Positions 36,793-47,091 are shown, counted from the first letter of the stretch. The stretch is 64,000 nt of DNA from Burkholderia territorii (GCF_902833055.1 NZ_CADFEJ010000006.1:230757-294756); one strand, 5' to 3'. A program made the numbers and translations. Notes: generated by a model not told the origin, from the letters alone.

Positions 36793-38097
36793 ATGCAATC
36801 CGAAGCTCAATCCCCACGCAGCAGTCAGATTTGTTCAACCGAGCCGGTGTTCGGCGGGCATCAGCCGCGTCGCGTGTCGCATGCGGTGGATGTTCGCTGG
36901 GGCGGGCAGCTCGTGACCATCGGCGGCAATGCGCCGGTGCGCGTGCAGTCGATGACGAATACCGACACGGCCGACGCGATCGGCACGGCGATCCAGATCA
37001 AGGAGCTCGCGAATGCGGGCTCCGAGCTGGTGCGCATCACGGTCAATACGCCGGAGGCGGCCGCCGCCGTGCCGGCGATCCGCGAGCAGCTCGACCGGAT
37101 GGGCGTGACCGTCCCGCTCGTCGGGGATTTCCACTACAACGGGCACCTGCTGCTGCGCGACTACCCGGGTTGCGCGGAGTCGCTGTCGAAGTACCGGATC
37201 AACCCGGGCAACGTCGGTCAGGGCGCGAAGCGCGACACGCAGTTCGCGCAGATGATCGAAGCGGCGGCGAAGTACGACAAGCCGGTGCGGATCGGCGTGA
37301 ACTGGGGCAGTCTCGACCAGGACCTGCTCGCGCGCATGATGGACGAGAACGCCGCGCGTTCGCAGCCGTGGGACGCGCAGAGCGTGATGTACGAAGCGCT
37401 GATCCAGTCGGCGATCGGCTCGGCCGAGCGCGCGGTCGAGCTGGGTCTCGGCCGCGACCGCATCGTGCTGTCGTGCAAGGTCAGCGGCGTGCAGGACCTG
37501 ATCGCCGTGTATCGCGAGCTCGCCCGCCGCTGTGGCTTCGCGCTGCACCTCGGCCTGACCGAGGCCGGCATGGGCTCGAAGGGCATCGTCGCGTCGACCG
37601 CCGCGCTCGGCGTGCTGCTGCAGGAAGGAATCGGCGACACGATCCGCATTTCGCTGACGCCGGAGCCGGGCGCATCGCGCACGGGCGAAGTGGTCGTCGG
37701 CCAGGAAATCCTGCAGACGATGGGCCTGCGCTCGTTCGCGCCGATGGTGATCGCGTGCCCGGGCTGCGGCCGCACGACGAGCACGCTGTTCCAGGAACTC
37801 GCGATGCAGATCCAGACGTATCTGCGCGAGCAGATGCCGGTCTGGCGCAAGGAATATCCGGGCGTCGAGAAGATGAACGTCGCGGTGATGGGCTGCATCG
37901 TCAACGGCCCGGGCGAGTCGAAGCACGCGAACATCGGCATCAGCCTGCCGGGTTCGGGCGAAAACCCGGCCGCGCCCGTCTTCATCGACGGCGAGAAGGT
38001 CAGGACGCTGCGCGGTGAGCGGATCGCCGAGGAATTCCAGCAGATCGTCAGCGACTACGTCGCACGCAATTACGGCCGCACCGAGGCCCTGAATTAA
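36793..38097 (+). CDS. ispG: 4-hydroxy-3-methylbut-2-enyl diphosphate synthase IspG (GcpE)
   Basis: A 434-residue iron-sulfur enzyme of the MEP isoprenoid pathway that converts MEcPP to HMBPP. The TIM-barrel N-terminal part starts near [26 protein letters not shown]; the C-terminal cluster domain has CPGCGRTTS and, further on, [12 protein letters not shown] with the remaining cysteine ligand. The length is above the 370 of E. coli because of an insertion, as is common in betaproteobacteria. Start is uncertain: ATG at 36793 gives 434 residues; an in-frame ATG 12 bp earlier (36781) is possible, and neither has a strong ribosome site. hisS follows 21 bp later. Confidence 0.96.
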   Translation: MQSEAQSPRSSQICSTEPVFGGHQPRRVSHAVDVRWGGQLVTIGGNAPVRVQSMTNTDTADAIGTAIQIKELANAGSELVRITVNTPEAAAAVPAIREQLDRMGVTVPLVGDFHYNGHLLLRDYPGCAESLSKYRINPGNVGQGAKRDTQFAQMIEAAAKYDKPVRIGVNWGSLDQDLLARMMDENAARSQPWDAQSVMYEALIQSAIGSAERAVELGLGRDRIVLSCKVSGVQDLIAVYRELARRCGFALHLGLTEAGMGSKGIVASTAALGVLLQEGIGDTIRISLTPEPGASRTGEVVVGQEILQTMGLRSFAPMVIACPGCGRTTSTLFQELAMQIQTYLREQMPVWRKEYPGVEKMNVAVMGCIVNGPGESKHANIGISLPGSGENPAAPVFIDGEKVRTLRGERIAEEFQQIVSDYVARNYGRTEALN

Positions 38098-38118
38098 ATT
38101 CGTCCACACACACGAACG

Positions 38119-39459
38119 ATGACTGAACAGAAACGCAAGATCGAGAAGCTCACCGGCGTCAAGGGCATGAACGACATCCTTCCGCAGGATGCCGGCCTCT
38201 GGGAGTTCTTCGAAGCTACCGTGAAATCGCTGCTGCGCGCGTACGGCTATCAGAACATCCGCACGCCGATCGTCGAGCATACGCAGCTCTTCACGCGCGG
38301 CATCGGCGAGGTCACGGACATCGTCGAGAAGGAGATGTACAGCTTCACCGACGCATTGAACGGCGAGAACCTGACGATGCGCCCGGAAAACACCGCGGCC
38401 GTCGTGCGCGCGTCGATCGAGCACAACATGCTGTACGACGGCCCGAAGCGCCTGTGGTACATCGGCCCGATGTTCCGTCACGAGCGTCCGCAGCGCGGCC
38501 GCTATCGCCAGTTCCACCAGGTCGGCGTCGAGGCGCTCGGCTTCGCGGGCCCGGACGCGGATGCCGAGATCATCATGATGTGCCAGCGCCTGTGGGACGA
38601 CCTCGGCCTGACCGGCATCAAGCTCGAGATCAACTCGCTCGGCCTCGCCGAGGAGCGTGCCGCTCACCGCGTCGAACTGATCAAGTATCTCGAGCAGTTC
38701 GTCGATGTGCTGGACGAGGACGCGAAGCGTCGCCTGTATACGAACCCGCTGCGCGTGCTCGACACGAAGAACCCCGCGCTGCAGGAAATCGCGCAGAACG
38801 CGCCGAAGTTGATCGACTTCCTCGGCGACGAGTCGCGTGCCCATTTCGAAGGGCTGCAGCGCCTGCTGCTCGCGAACAACATCCCGTTCAAGATCAACCC
38901 GCGTCTCGTGCGCGGCCTCGACTACTACAATCTGACCGTGTTCGAGTGGGTGACCGACAAGCTCGGCGCGCAGGGCACGGTCGCGGCCGGCGGTCGCTAC
39001 GATCCGCTGATCGAGCAACTCGGCGGCAAGCCGACCGCCGCGTGCGGCTGGGCGATGGGCATCGAGCGCATCCTCGAGTTGCTGAAGGAAGAGGATCTCG
39101 CGCCCGAGCAGGAAGGTGTCGACGTCTACGTGGTGCACCAGGGCGAGACGGCGCGCGAACAGGCGTTCATCGCGGCCGAGCGTCTGCGCGACACGGGCCT
39201 CGACGTGATTTTCCACTGCAGCGCAGACGGCGGCCCGGCAAGCTTCAAGTCGCAGATGAAACGGGCCGATGCGAGCGGTGCCGCATTCGCGGTGATCTTC
39301 GGCGAAGAAGAGGTCGCGAACGGCACGGTGGGCGTGAAAGCGTTGCGCGGCACGGGCGAGGACGGGGAAAAGAACGTTCAGCAGACCGTAGCGGTCGAAA
39401 GCTTGACCGAATTCCTAATCAATGCGATGGTTGCATCCGCCGAAGACGGCGACGACTGA
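38119..39459 (+). CDS. hisS: Histidyl-tRNA synthetase
   Basis: A 446-residue class II synthetase with motif 2 ([16 protein letters not shown]), the histidine-binding [15 protein letters not shown] and motif 3 [13 protein letters not shown]...GWAMGIER. The C-terminal anticodon-binding domain spans about 335-430. It loads histidine on tRNA-His. The short paralogue hisZ lies 9 kb downstream in this window. Part of the ispG-hisS-yfgM-bamB-der run. Confidence 0.99.
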   Translation: MTEQKRKIEKLTGVKGMNDILPQDAGLWEFFEATVKSLLRAYGYQNIRTPIVEHTQLFTRGIGEVTDIVEKEMYSFTDALNGENLTMRPENTAAVVRASIEHNMLYDGPKRLWYIGPMFRHERPQRGRYRQFHQVGVEALGFAGPDADAEIIMMCQRLWDDLGLTGIKLEINSLGLAEERAAHRVELIKYLEQFVDVLDEDAKRRLYTNPLRVLDTKNPALQEIAQNAPKLIDFLGDESRAHFEGLQRLLLANNIPFKINPRLVRGLDYYNLTVFEWVTDKLGAQGTVAAGGRYDPLIEQLGGKPTAACGWAMGIERILELLKEEDLAPEQEGVDVYVVHQGETAREQAFIAAERLRDTGLDVIFHCSADGGPASFKSQMKRADASGAAFAVIFGEEEVANGTVGVKALRGTGEDGEKNVQQTVAVESLTEFLINAMVASAEDGDD

Positions 39460-39515
39460 TCGCGCTGGCATTCGCTCGACAAGAAAAGCCTGAAAAAGGA
39501 AGGAATCGCTCGCCG

Positions 39516-40145
39516 ATGAGTTATCACGACGAACAAGAATCGATTGAAAGTCTGAAGGCGTGGTGGGCCCGCTGGGGCAATCTCACCACGTGGATCGTGC
39601 TTGCGGCGCTGGTCGTCGCGGCCGGTTTCAACGGCTGGAATTACTGGCAGCGCCGTCAGGCCGCCGAGGCTTCCGGGTTGTACGAGCAGGTGCAGAAGGC
39701 CGCCGCCGCGAACGACAAGGCGACGATGGCCCGCGCGGCCGCCGACATGGAAGACAAGTTCGGCAGCACGCCGTATGCGCAGATGACCGCGCTGACGGCC
39801 GCCAAGACGCTGTACGCGGCCGGCGACGCCGCCGGTGCGAAGGCGCAGCTGCAATGGGCCGTCGATCACGCCAAGGACGACGAATACAAGCAGATTGCGA
39901 AACTGCGTCTCGCATCGCTGCTGCTCGACGAGAAGGCGTACGATGCGGGCCTCGCGCTGCTGTCCGGCACGCCGGTCGATGCATTCAAGGGCCTCGTGGC
40001 CGATCGCCGCGGCGATCTGCTGGCGGCGCAAGGCAAGACCGACGATGCGCGCGCCGCGTACAAGCTTGCGCTCGACGGCCTGTCGCAGGACGACCAGTCC
40101 GCGCGTCAGCTCGTGCAGTTCAAGCTCGATGCGCTCGGCGGCTGA
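39516..40145 (+). CDS. yfgM: YfgM-like tetratricopeptide membrane protein
   Basis: A 209-residue protein with one N-terminal transmembrane helix (about 22-43, WGNLTTWIVLAALVVAAGFNGWNYW) and a TPR-like periplasmic part. It fits YfgM/DUF2133, an ancillary SecYEG-translocon protein that hands clients to periplasmic chaperones. The place between hisS and bamB is the same as in E. coli. The ATG at 39516 has AAGGAAGGA upstream. A long open frame before it is a shadow of hisS. Confidence 0.9.
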   Translation: MSYHDEQESIESLKAWWARWGNLTTWIVLAALVVAAGFNGWNYWQRRQAAEASGLYEQVQKAAAANDKATMARAAADMEDKFGSTPYAQMTALTAAKTLYAAGDAAGAKAQLQWAVDHAKDDEYKQIAKLRLASLLLDEKAYDAGLALLSGTPVDAFKGLVADRRGDLLAAQGKTDDARAAYKLALDGLSQDDQSARQLVQFKLDALGG

Positions 40146-40185
40146 TCCCGGCCCCCTCAACCTCTTAACTCTGCTTCGCTAACCG

Positions 40186-41331
40186 ATGAATTTGCTGAAA
40201 CGTTACGCTGTGCCCGTAGCCTGCGCGGCGGCTGTCCTGGCATTGGCGGCCTGCTCGTCGTCGAAGGACGCGCGCCGCGTGCCGACGCCGCTCACCGAGT
40301 TCAAGCCCGTCATGGACGTGCAACAGGTCTGGAAGGCGAGCGTCGGCAAGGGCGGGCGCTACCTGTTCTCGCCGGTGGCCGTTGGCGACGCCGTCTTCGC
40401 GGCGGGCGAGAACGGTTCGGTCGAGAAGATCGATGCGAAGACGGGCCAGACGCTGTGGCGCACGAAGGTCGGTTCCGACCTGTCGGCCGGTGTCGGCAGC
40501 GACGGCAACCTGACCGCGGTCGGCGCGCTGAAGGGCGGCGTGTTCGTGCTGGGCGCGGACGGCAAGCAGCTGTGGAAGACGAACGTGCAGGGCGAGATCT
40601 TCTCGCCGCCGCTGGTCGGCAACGGTCTCGTGATCGTGCGCACGATCGACGGCCAGGTGATCGCGTTCAACGCGCAGACGGGCGAGCAGAAGTGGAACTA
40701 CCGCAACCGCGCGGTGCCGCTGAACCTGCGCGTGTCGGCCGGCATGACGTTCGCCGGCGATGCGGCCGTGCTGGCGGGCTTCCCCGGTGGCGGTCTCGTC
40801 GCGATCAACCTGCAGACGGGCGAGCCGTTCTGGCAGACGCCCGTGTCGTTCCCGAAGGGCGTGACCGAAGTGGAGCGCATCAACGACGTCAGCGGTCCGC
40901 CGACGCTCGTGGGTGCCGAAACGTGCGCGGTCACGTTCCAGGGTCAGCTCGGCTGCTTCGACGCGAACTCGGGTCGCCCGCTGTGGGAAAAGGCATTCTC
41001 GAGCCGCAGCGGCCTCGCGCAGGACGATTCGGTCGTTGCCGGCGGCGACGACTGGTCGGTCGTGTCGGCTTATGATGCGGCGACCGGCAACCAGCTCTGG
41101 CGCAACGACAAGCTGAAGAGCCGCGACGTCGGCGTGCCTTACCTGCTCGGCCATGCGGTCGTGATGGGCGACTACCAGGGCTTCGTGCACTTCCTGTCGC
41201 GCGAAGACGGCAGCTTCATCGCCCGGATGAAGACCGACGGCAGCGCGATTACCGCGGCGCCGGTCCTGGCGGGCAACACGCTCGTCGTGCAGACGCAGGA
41301 CGGCGGCCTGTACGGGTTCCGTCCGCGCTGA
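40186..41331 (+). CDS. bamB: Outer membrane protein assembly factor BamB
   Basis: A 381-residue lipoprotein. The signal peptide ends at lipobox LAAC (about residues 20-23). The rest is an eight-bladed PQQ-type beta-propeller with repeated tryptophan-docking segments (TGQTLWRTKVG, GEQKWNYRN, GRPLWEKAFSS, GNQLWRNDK). BamB binds BamA in the BAM complex; BamD is encoded 18 kb away in this window. It lies between yfgM and der as in E. coli. Confidence 0.96.
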   Translation: MNLLKRYAVPVACAAAVLALAACSSSKDARRVPTPLTEFKPVMDVQQVWKASVGKGGRYLFSPVAVGDAVFAAGENGSVEKIDAKTGQTLWRTKVGSDLSAGVGSDGNLTAVGALKGGVFVLGADGKQLWKTNVQGEIFSPPLVGNGLVIVRTIDGQVIAFNAQTGEQKWNYRNRAVPLNLRVSAGMTFAGDAAVLAGFPGGGLVAINLQTGEPFWQTPVSFPKGVTEVERINDVSGPPTLVGAETCAVTFQGQLGCFDANSGRPLWEKAFSSRSGLAQDDSVVAGGDDWSVVSAYDAATGNQLWRNDKLKSRDVGVPYLLGHAVVMGDYQGFVHFLSREDGSFIARMKTDGSAITAAPVLAGNTLVVQTQDGGLYGFRPR

Positions 41332-41400
41332 CGCGCCAGGCAACGAGCGCAATCGCGGCGCGGCGGGCTCGTCCCGCGCGCGCGGTTGCGCGACATGAAG

Positions 41401-41421
41401 GCGGCCGGTGTTCCCGGCCGC
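41401..41421 (+). terminator. Possible terminator after bamB
   Basis: GCGGCCGG pairs with CCGGCCGC around TGTTC, then TCGGTATTTG. The U-tract is poor, so some read-through into der is expected. Confidence 0.4.
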
Positions 41422-41531
41422 TCGGTATTTGAAAGGCAGTTCGAAACGAAAGACGACGGCGCGCAACGCGCGCCCGGCGCGCGCATCCGGCGCGGCGCGA
41501 ATTCGTGATATTTTCATTCAGCGCAGCCGCC

Positions 41532-41558
41532 CGCAGCAGCGGGCCTCCCGCTGCTGCG
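41532..41558 (+). other. Strong hairpin in the der leader
   Basis: CGCAGCAGCGGG (41532-41543) pairs perfectly with CCCGCTGCTGCG (41547-41558) around CCT, ending 20 nt before the der ATG. No U-tract follows. The 12-bp stem so near the start codon should influence ribosome access or message stability. Confidence 0.65.
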
Positions 41559-41578
41559 CATCACCGTAGAAAACACAG

Positions 41579-42916
41579 ATGAAACCGGTCATTGCCCTCG
41601 TTGGGCGCCCCAATGTGGGGAAATCCACGCTGTTCAACCGGCTCACGCGCTCGCGCGATGCGCTGGTCGCCGACTTGCCCGGCCTGACGCGCGATCGCCA
41701 TTATGGCGAAGGGCGGGTCGGCGCACGGCCTTACCTGGTCGTCGATACCGGCGGCTTCGAGCCTGTCGCGAAGGACGGCATCCTGCACGAGATGGCACGT
41801 CAGACGCGGCAGGCCGTCGAGGAAGCCGACATCGTCGTGTTCATCGTCGACGGCCGTAACGGCCTCGCGCCGCAGGACAAGTCGATCGCCGACTACCTGC
41901 GCAAGACCGGCCGTCCGATCTTCCTGGTCGTGAACAAGGCCGAGGGGATGAAGTACACGGCGGTCGCGACGGACTTCTACGAGCTCGGGCTCGGCGATCC
42001 GCGCGCGATCTCGGCCGCGCACGGCGACGGCGTGACCGACATGATCAACGAAGCGCTGGAAGTCGCATACGCGGGCCAGCCGGAGGAAGCGGACGAGGAC
42101 GATCCGTCGCGCGGCATCAAGATCGCGATCGTCGGCCGGCCGAACGTCGGCAAGTCGACGCTCGTGAACGCGCTGATCGGCGAGGACCGCGTGATCGCGT
42201 TCGACATGCCGGGCACGACGCGCGATTCGATCTACGTCGACTTCGAGCGCAACGGCAAGAAGTACACGCTGATCGATACCGCGGGCCTGCGACGCCGCGG
42301 CAAGGTGTTCGAGGCGATCGAGAAATTCTCGGTCGTGAAGACGCTGCAGTCGATCTCCGACGCGAACGTCGTCATTCTTCTGCTGGATGCGCAGCAGGAC
42401 ATCTCCGACCAGGACGCGCACATCGCCGGCTTCGTCGTCGAGCAGGGCCGCGCGCTCGTGATCGGCGTCAACAAATGGGACGGCCTCGACGACCACGCGC
42501 GCGATCGTGCGAAAGCGGATTTGACCCGCAAGCTGAAATTCCTCGATTTCGCGAAATCGCACTACATTTCGGCCGCGAAGAAGACCGGCATCGGCGCGCT
42601 GATGCGCTCGGTCGACGACGCGTATGCGGCCGCGATGGCGAAACTGCCGACGCCGAAGCTCACGCGCGCGCTGATCGAGGCAGTCGAGTTCCAGCAGCCG
42701 CGTCGTCGCGGCCCGGTGCGTCCGAAGCTGCGCTATGCGCACCAGGGCGGCCAGAATCCGCCGCTGATCGTCATCCACGGCAACGCGCTCGACGCGGTGA
42801 CGGAAACCTACAAGCGTTACCTGGAAAACCGATTCCGCGAAACTTTCTCACTGACCGGGACTCCATTGCGCATAGAGTTCCGTTCGTCGAACAACCCGTA
42901 CGCGGACAAGGGCTGA
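41579..42916 (+). CDS. der: Ribosome biogenesis GTPase Der (EngA)
   Basis: A 445-residue protein with two tandem G domains, each opening with GRPNVGKST (about residues 8-16 and 185-193), with DTGGF/DTAGL G3 motifs and NKAEG/NKWDG G4 motifs, then a KH-like C-terminal domain. It matures the 50S subunit. The 247-bp leader holds two GC hairpins. hfq follows 141 bp downstream with its own promoter. Confidence 0.98.
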   Translation: MKPVIALVGRPNVGKSTLFNRLTRSRDALVADLPGLTRDRHYGEGRVGARPYLVVDTGGFEPVAKDGILHEMARQTRQAVEEADIVVFIVDGRNGLAPQDKSIADYLRKTGRPIFLVVNKAEGMKYTAVATDFYELGLGDPRAISAAHGDGVTDMINEALEVAYAGQPEEADEDDPSRGIKIAIVGRPNVGKSTLVNALIGEDRVIAFDMPGTTRDSIYVDFERNGKKYTLIDTAGLRRRGKVFEAIEKFSVVKTLQSISDANVVILLLDAQQDISDQDAHIAGFVVEQGRALVIGVNKWDGLDDHARDRAKADLTRKLKFLDFAKSHYISAAKKTGIGALMRSVDDAYAAAMAKLPTPKLTRALIEAVEFQQPRRRGPVRPKLRYAHQGGQNPPLIVIHGNALDAVTETYKRYLENRFRETFSLTGTPLRIEFRSSNNPYADKG

Positions 42917-42977
42917 AGCAGGTCCCGCAACGACCAGGCCGCATGGCCTATGCCCGGGCGGGGCATGCAAAATCAGC

Positions 42978-42983
42978 TATAGT
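42978..42983 (+). promoter_or_regulatory. Likely -10 box of hfq
   Basis: TATAGT lies 74 nt before the hfq ATG and marks a separate promoter for the hfq unit after der. Confidence 0.5.
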
Positions 42984-43057
42984 GTAGCGATTGGCGCCGG
43001 ATCTCTTTTTCTTCGTCGCCAATCCAGATCAACCTGCAAAACAAGATGGAGTACGCC

Positions 43058-43297
43058 ATGAGCAACAAAGGGCAATTGTTACAAGACCCGTTTTTGAACG
43101 CACTGCGCAAAGAGCACGTTCCCGTTTCGATCTATCTCGTCAACGGCATCAAGCTGCAAGGGAACATTGAATCGTTCGACCAGTACGTCGTGTTGCTCCG
43201 TAATACGGTGACCCAGATGGTTTACAAGCACGCCATCTCGACGGTCGTGCCGGCGCGCCCGGTGAATTTCCACCCGGACGCGGAAGCCTCGTCCTAA
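43058..43297 (+). CDS. hfq: RNA chaperone Hfq
   Basis: A 79-residue Sm-like protein: [31 protein letters not shown] (Sm1) and the Sm2 signature [10 protein letters not shown], both fully conserved. The hexamer pairs small RNAs with messages. The C-terminal tail is short, unlike E. coli. The ATG at 43058 has GGAG 6 nt upstream; an earlier in-frame ATG four codons up is poorly placed. hflX follows 57 bp later, the classical hfq-hflX-hflK-hflC order. Confidence 0.99.
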
Positions 43298-43354
43298 CCC
43301 ATCGCAGCGGCCGGCGTCCGGTCGCCGCGAGCGACCGATGCCAGCCGCCTTATC

Positions 43355-44545
43355 TTGACACCCGATAATTTGATCAACGCAGCGCTCGTCGGCATCGATT
43401 TCGGCAAGACCGATTTCGAAGCCAGTCTCGAAGAACTCAGTCTTCTCGCCTCCAGTGCGGGGGCCCGTCCCGCCGTCACCCTCACCGGTCGTCGCGCCAG
43501 TCCCGATGCCAAGATGTTCATCGGCAGCGGTAAAGCCGAAGAATTGCGGCTCGCGTGCGACGCGCACAACGTCGAAATCGTCATCTTCAATCACGCCCTG
43601 GCACCGGCCCAGCAACGCAATCTGGAGCAGGCGCTTAACAGGCGGGTGGTCGATCGCACGAGCCTCATCCTCGATATCTTCGCGCAGCGTGCCCGCAGCC
43701 ACGAAGGCAAGCTGCAGGTCGAGCTCGCGCAACTGCAATACCTGTCGACCCGCCTGATTCGCGCGTGGACCCACCTGGAGCGGCAAAAGGGCGGTATCGG
43801 CCTGCGCGGCCCCGGTGAAACCCAGCTCGAAACCGACCGCCGGCTGATCGGCGAGCGCATCAAGATGCTCAAGTCGCGGCTCGACCGGTTGCGCCGGCAG
43901 CACAGCACGCAGCGACGCCAGCGCGCGCGCAGCGGCACGATGTCGGTGTCGCTGGTCGGCTATACGAACGCGGGCAAGTCGACGCTGTTCAATGCACTGA
44001 CGAAAGCGCAGGCCTATGCGGCCGACCAGCTGTTCGCCACGCTCGATACGACGTCGCGCCGGGTGTACCTCGGCGACGAGGCGGGCCAGATCGTCGTGTC
44101 CGACACGGTCGGGTTCATTCGCGAACTGCCTCACCAACTGGTTGCCGCGTTCCGCGCGACCCTCGAGGAAACGATCCACGCGGATCTGCTGCTGCACGTC
44201 GTCGACGCGTCGAGCGCGGTGCGGCTCGAGCAGATCGAGCAGGTCAACGGCGTGCTGCACGAGATCGGTGCGGACACGATCCGACAGGTGCTGGTGTTCA
44301 ACAAGATCGACGCGGTGCCCGAGCTGGCGGCCCGCGGCGACGCGGTCGAGCGGGACGAGTATGGTAATATTTCGCGCGTCTTTTTGAGCGCACGCACCGG
44401 TCAAGGTCTGGATACGTTGCGTGCCGCCATCGCCGAGATCGCCTCCGCGGAACACCTTTCCGGCGCGACGTTACCCAACGGCGCGCTCGACGGCGCACCC
44501 GCTGAACCACGCGAAGACCACACGATTTCCGAACACGGGCGCTAA
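43355..44545 (+). CDS. hflX: Ribosome-rescue GTPase HflX
   Basis: A 396-residue protein. The N-terminal HflX domain (about 10-185, with the glycine-rich GGIGLRGPGETQLETDRR linker) precedes a G domain with GYTNAGKST (about 207-215), DTVGFIRELP and NKID. It splits stalled or heat-damaged 70S ribosomes. The start is read as TTG at 43355; no ATG lies near and the ribosome site is not obvious, so the exact first residue is uncertain. It is followed by hflK after 47 bp. Confidence 0.95.
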   Translation: MTPDNLINAALVGIDFGKTDFEASLEELSLLASSAGARPAVTLTGRRASPDAKMFIGSGKAEELRLACDAHNVEIVIFNHALAPAQQRNLEQALNRRVVDRTSLILDIFAQRARSHEGKLQVELAQLQYLSTRLIRAWTHLERQKGGIGLRGPGETQLETDRRLIGERIKMLKSRLDRLRRQHSTQRRQRARSGTMSVSLVGYTNAGKSTLFNALTKAQAYAADQLFATLDTTSRRVYLGDEAGQIVVSDTVGFIRELPHQLVAAFRATLEETIHADLLLHVVDASSAVRLEQIEQVNGVLHEIGADTIRQVLVFNKIDAVPELAARGDAVERDEYGNISRVFLSARTGQGLDTLRAAIAEIASAEHLSGATLPNGALDGAPAEPREDHTISEHGR

Positions 44546-44592
44546 CCGGTCCCGGCCGGTTCGCCGGCGTCCAATCTGGTGAACAAACTCTG

Positions 44593-45948
44593 GTGAACGA
44601 ATACAACGAGCGGAGTACCTGGCGGCGGATGCGCGCCTTGCTGTCGATCAACGATCCCCGCTGGGGACGCGGCGACGGCAAGGGCAACGACGGATCCCGT
44701 CCGCGTGCGAACGAATCGAAGCGTCCGCCCGGTGGCGACGGTGACGGTCCGCCCGATCTCGACGAGATGTGGCGCAACTTCAACCGGCGTCTGAGCGGCC
44801 TGTTCGGCGGCAAGGGCGGCAACGGCTTCCGGCCCGACAACGGCCGGGCCGCGCGCGTTGGCGTCGGCATCGTGATCGGCGTGCTGGTCGCGGTCTACGC
44901 GGGCAGCGGGCTGTTCGTCGTGCAGGACGGCCAGACGGGCGTCGTGCTGCAGTTCGGCAAGCTGTCCGGCACGGTTGGGCAGGGCGTCCACTGGCGCGCG
45001 CCGTATCCGTTTGCGTCGCACGAAATCGTCGACACTTCGCAGGTCCGTTCGATCGAGATCGGCCGCAACAATGTCGTGCGCCTCGCAAACGTGAAGGAAG
45101 CGGCGATGTTGACGCGCGACGCCGACATTGTCGATGTCCGTTTCATCGTCCAGTACCGGATTCGTTCCGCAACCGACTACCTGTTCCGCAGCGTCGATCC
45201 CGAGCGCAGCGTGTCGCAGGCCGCGCAGGCCGCGGTACGCGCGATCGTCGGCACGCGCAGCGCCGCCGACATGCTCAACCAGGATCGCGACGCCCTGCGC
45301 GAGCAATTGTCCGCCGCGATCCAGCGCGATCTCGATCGCTACCAGTCAGGGCTGGAGATCACGGCCGTCACGATGCAGAGCGTCGCGGCGCCCGAGCAGA
45401 CGCAGGCCGCATACGCCGAAGTCGCGAAGGCGCGCGAGGATCGCGAGGCCGCGAAGCGTGCCGCGCAGGCCTATGCGAACGACCTGCTGCCGAAGGCGCA
45501 GGGCGATGCCGCGAAACTCGCCGACGAGGCGAAGGCGTATGCCGATCGCGTGGTCACGGAAGCGGAAGGCGATGCCGACCGGTTCAAGCAGGTCTATGCG
45601 CAGTACTCGAAGGCGCCCGCGGTGATCCGGGAGCGGATGTACCTCGAGACGATGCAGGACATCTATTCGAAAGCGACGAAGGTGTTCGTCGGCAACAAGG
45701 GCGGCAACAGCGTCGTGTATCTGCCGCTCGACAAGCTCGTCGAGCAGGGGCGGCAAAACGCCGCGAATGCCGCCCTGCCCGCCGGTGCATCGGCGCCCGA
45801 TGCGGCGTCGGCTCCGGCCGCCGCGGCATCGAGCGCACCCGCGAGCGCGGCTTCGGCTTCGGCCGCGGCGGCGCCCGCGCCGGGCAGCGACGTGCTGCGG
45901 TCGCGCGAAGCGTTCCGCAGCCGCTCGCGTGAAGACGATACGAAGTAA
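44593..45948 (+). CDS. hflK: FtsH modulator HflK (SPFH family)
   Basis: A 451-residue protein starting at GTG. A Gly/Pro/Lys-rich cytoplasmic N-terminus (1-90) is followed by one membrane helix (about 97-116), the SPFH/band-7 domain (about 117-290), a coiled coil with the AKAREDREAAKRAAQAYANDLLPKA-like segment and an Ala/Ser-rich C-terminal tail. With HflC it forms a large periplasm-facing cage around FtsH and limits its proteolysis. 15 bp separate it from hflC. Confidence 0.97.
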   Translation: MNEYNERSTWRRMRALLSINDPRWGRGDGKGNDGSRPRANESKRPPGGDGDGPPDLDEMWRNFNRRLSGLFGGKGGNGFRPDNGRAARVGVGIVIGVLVAVYAGSGLFVVQDGQTGVVLQFGKLSGTVGQGVHWRAPYPFASHEIVDTSQVRSIEIGRNNVVRLANVKEAAMLTRDADIVDVRFIVQYRIRSATDYLFRSVDPERSVSQAAQAAVRAIVGTRSAADMLNQDRDALREQLSAAIQRDLDRYQSGLEITAVTMQSVAAPEQTQAAYAEVAKAREDREAAKRAAQAYANDLLPKAQGDAAKLADEAKAYADRVVTEAEGDADRFKQVYAQYSKAPAVIRERMYLETMQDIYSKATKVFVGNKGGNSVVYLPLDKLVEQGRQNAANAALPAGASAPDAASAPAAAASSAPASAASASAAAAPAPGSDVLRSREAFRSRSREDDTK

Positions 45949-45963
45949 CGGAGAGCGCAGAAC

Positions 45964-46863
45964 ATGAACCGAATCATTGCGCTCGTCGTCGCAATCGTGA
46001 TCGCCGCCTTCGCGGCGTCGTCGACCGTCCTGACCGTCGACCCGCGCCACACTGCCGTGCTGTCGGGCCGCGATGGCGCGCAACCCGAACTCGCGGGCCC
46101 CGGCATCCATTTCAAATTGCCGCCGCCCCTGCAGACGGCGACGCTGATCGACACGCGCCTGCAATCGCTCGAGTCGTCGGATCCGCTGCAGCTGGCGACC
46201 GAAGACAGGCACGACCTGCTCGTCGCGTATGTGGTCAAGTACCGGATCAGCGATCCGATGAAGTATTTCACGGCGACGGGCGGCGACCCGGCGGCTGCCA
46301 CCGAGCGTCTGGCCGGCGAGATGAAGAGCGCGCTCGGCGACGCATTCGGCAAGCGCGCGCTCGACGACGCGCTCGGCGGCCAGCGCGACGTCGCCAATGC
46401 GGTGCGCGAAGCGGTGCGCGCGACGGCGTCCGGCGTCGGTATCGACGTGGTCGACGTGCAGTTGACGCGCGTGGACTTGCCGGCCGCGCAGACGGATGCC
46501 GTCTATCAGCGGATGATCGCCGCGCTGCGCGACCAGGCCGCACAGGTGCGCGCGGAGGGCGCCGCCGATGTCGAGCAGATCAAGGCCGACGCGGAACGCG
46601 AACAGCAGGCGGTGCTCGCGAATGCGTACAAGTCCGCGCAGACGATCAAGGGCGAGGGCGACGCGAAGGCCGCATCGATCGCCGCCGATGCATTCGGCCG
46701 CGATCCGCAGTTTTACCAGTTCTACGCGAGCCTGCAGGCTTACCGGAATACCTTCAAGCGCAACGACATCATCGTCGTCGATCCCGACAGCGAGTTTTTC
46801 CGTTTCATGCGCAGTCCGACGGGCGGTGCCGCACCGGCGGCACCCGCTCCCCGCAAACACTGA
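45964..46863 (+). CDS. hflC: FtsH modulator HflC (SPFH family)
   Basis: A 299-residue SPFH protein with an N-terminal membrane anchor (MNRIIALVVAIVIAAFAASS), the band-7 domain (about 20-190), a coiled coil (RDQAAQVRAEGAADVEQIKA) and the DPDSEFFRFM segment near the C-terminus conserved in HflC. It is the partner of HflK in the FtsH-HflKC complex. GGAGAG precedes the ATG. A DUF2065 gene follows. Confidence 0.97.
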   Translation: MNRIIALVVAIVIAAFAASSTVLTVDPRHTAVLSGRDGAQPELAGPGIHFKLPPPLQTATLIDTRLQSLESSDPLQLATEDRHDLLVAYVVKYRISDPMKYFTATGGDPAAATERLAGEMKSALGDAFGKRALDDALGGQRDVANAVREAVRATASGVGIDVVDVQLTRVDLPAAQTDAVYQRMIAALRDQAAQVRAEGAADVEQIKADAEREQQAVLANAYKSAQTIKGEGDAKAASIAADAFGRDPQFYQFYASLQAYRNTFKRNDIIVVDPDSEFFRFMRSPTGGAAPAAPAPRKH

Positions 46864-46899
46864 CCTTGGGGCGCCGCGTCGAGCGGCGCCGTCGCTCGC

Positions 46900-47091
46900 A
46901 TGGATCTGGCTGGCTCGTTGTTGCTCGCGGTAGCACTGATGCTGATCATCGAGGGGGCGTTCCCCTTCGTGTTTCCCGTCGCCTGGCGCGACACGTTTCG
47001 TAGAATAGCGGAGCGGCCGCCGCATCATATCCGGATCGGCGGGCTCATCGTGATGGCGCTCGGGCTCGTCCTGCTGCTGCTCGCCACCTGA
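46900..47091 (+). CDS. DUF2065 small membrane protein
   Basis: A 63-residue protein with two hydrophobic helices (about 3-25 and 46-62) around a short basic loop ([17 protein letters not shown]). It matches the DUF2065/YjeT family, which in many proteobacteria lies between hflC and purA or hisZ; it is so here. Function is unknown; the constant place beside HflKC suggests a link to the FtsH membrane complex (inference). Confidence 0.85.
   Translation: MDLAGSLLLAVALMLIIEGAFPFVFPVAWRDTFRRIAERPPHHIRIGGLIVMALGLVLLLLAT

Noticed and set aside
36835..39216. 793-codon open frame antisense to ispG-hisS
   Set aside because: Composition typical of a shadow frame in high-GC DNA; it crosses two well-supported genes on the other strand.
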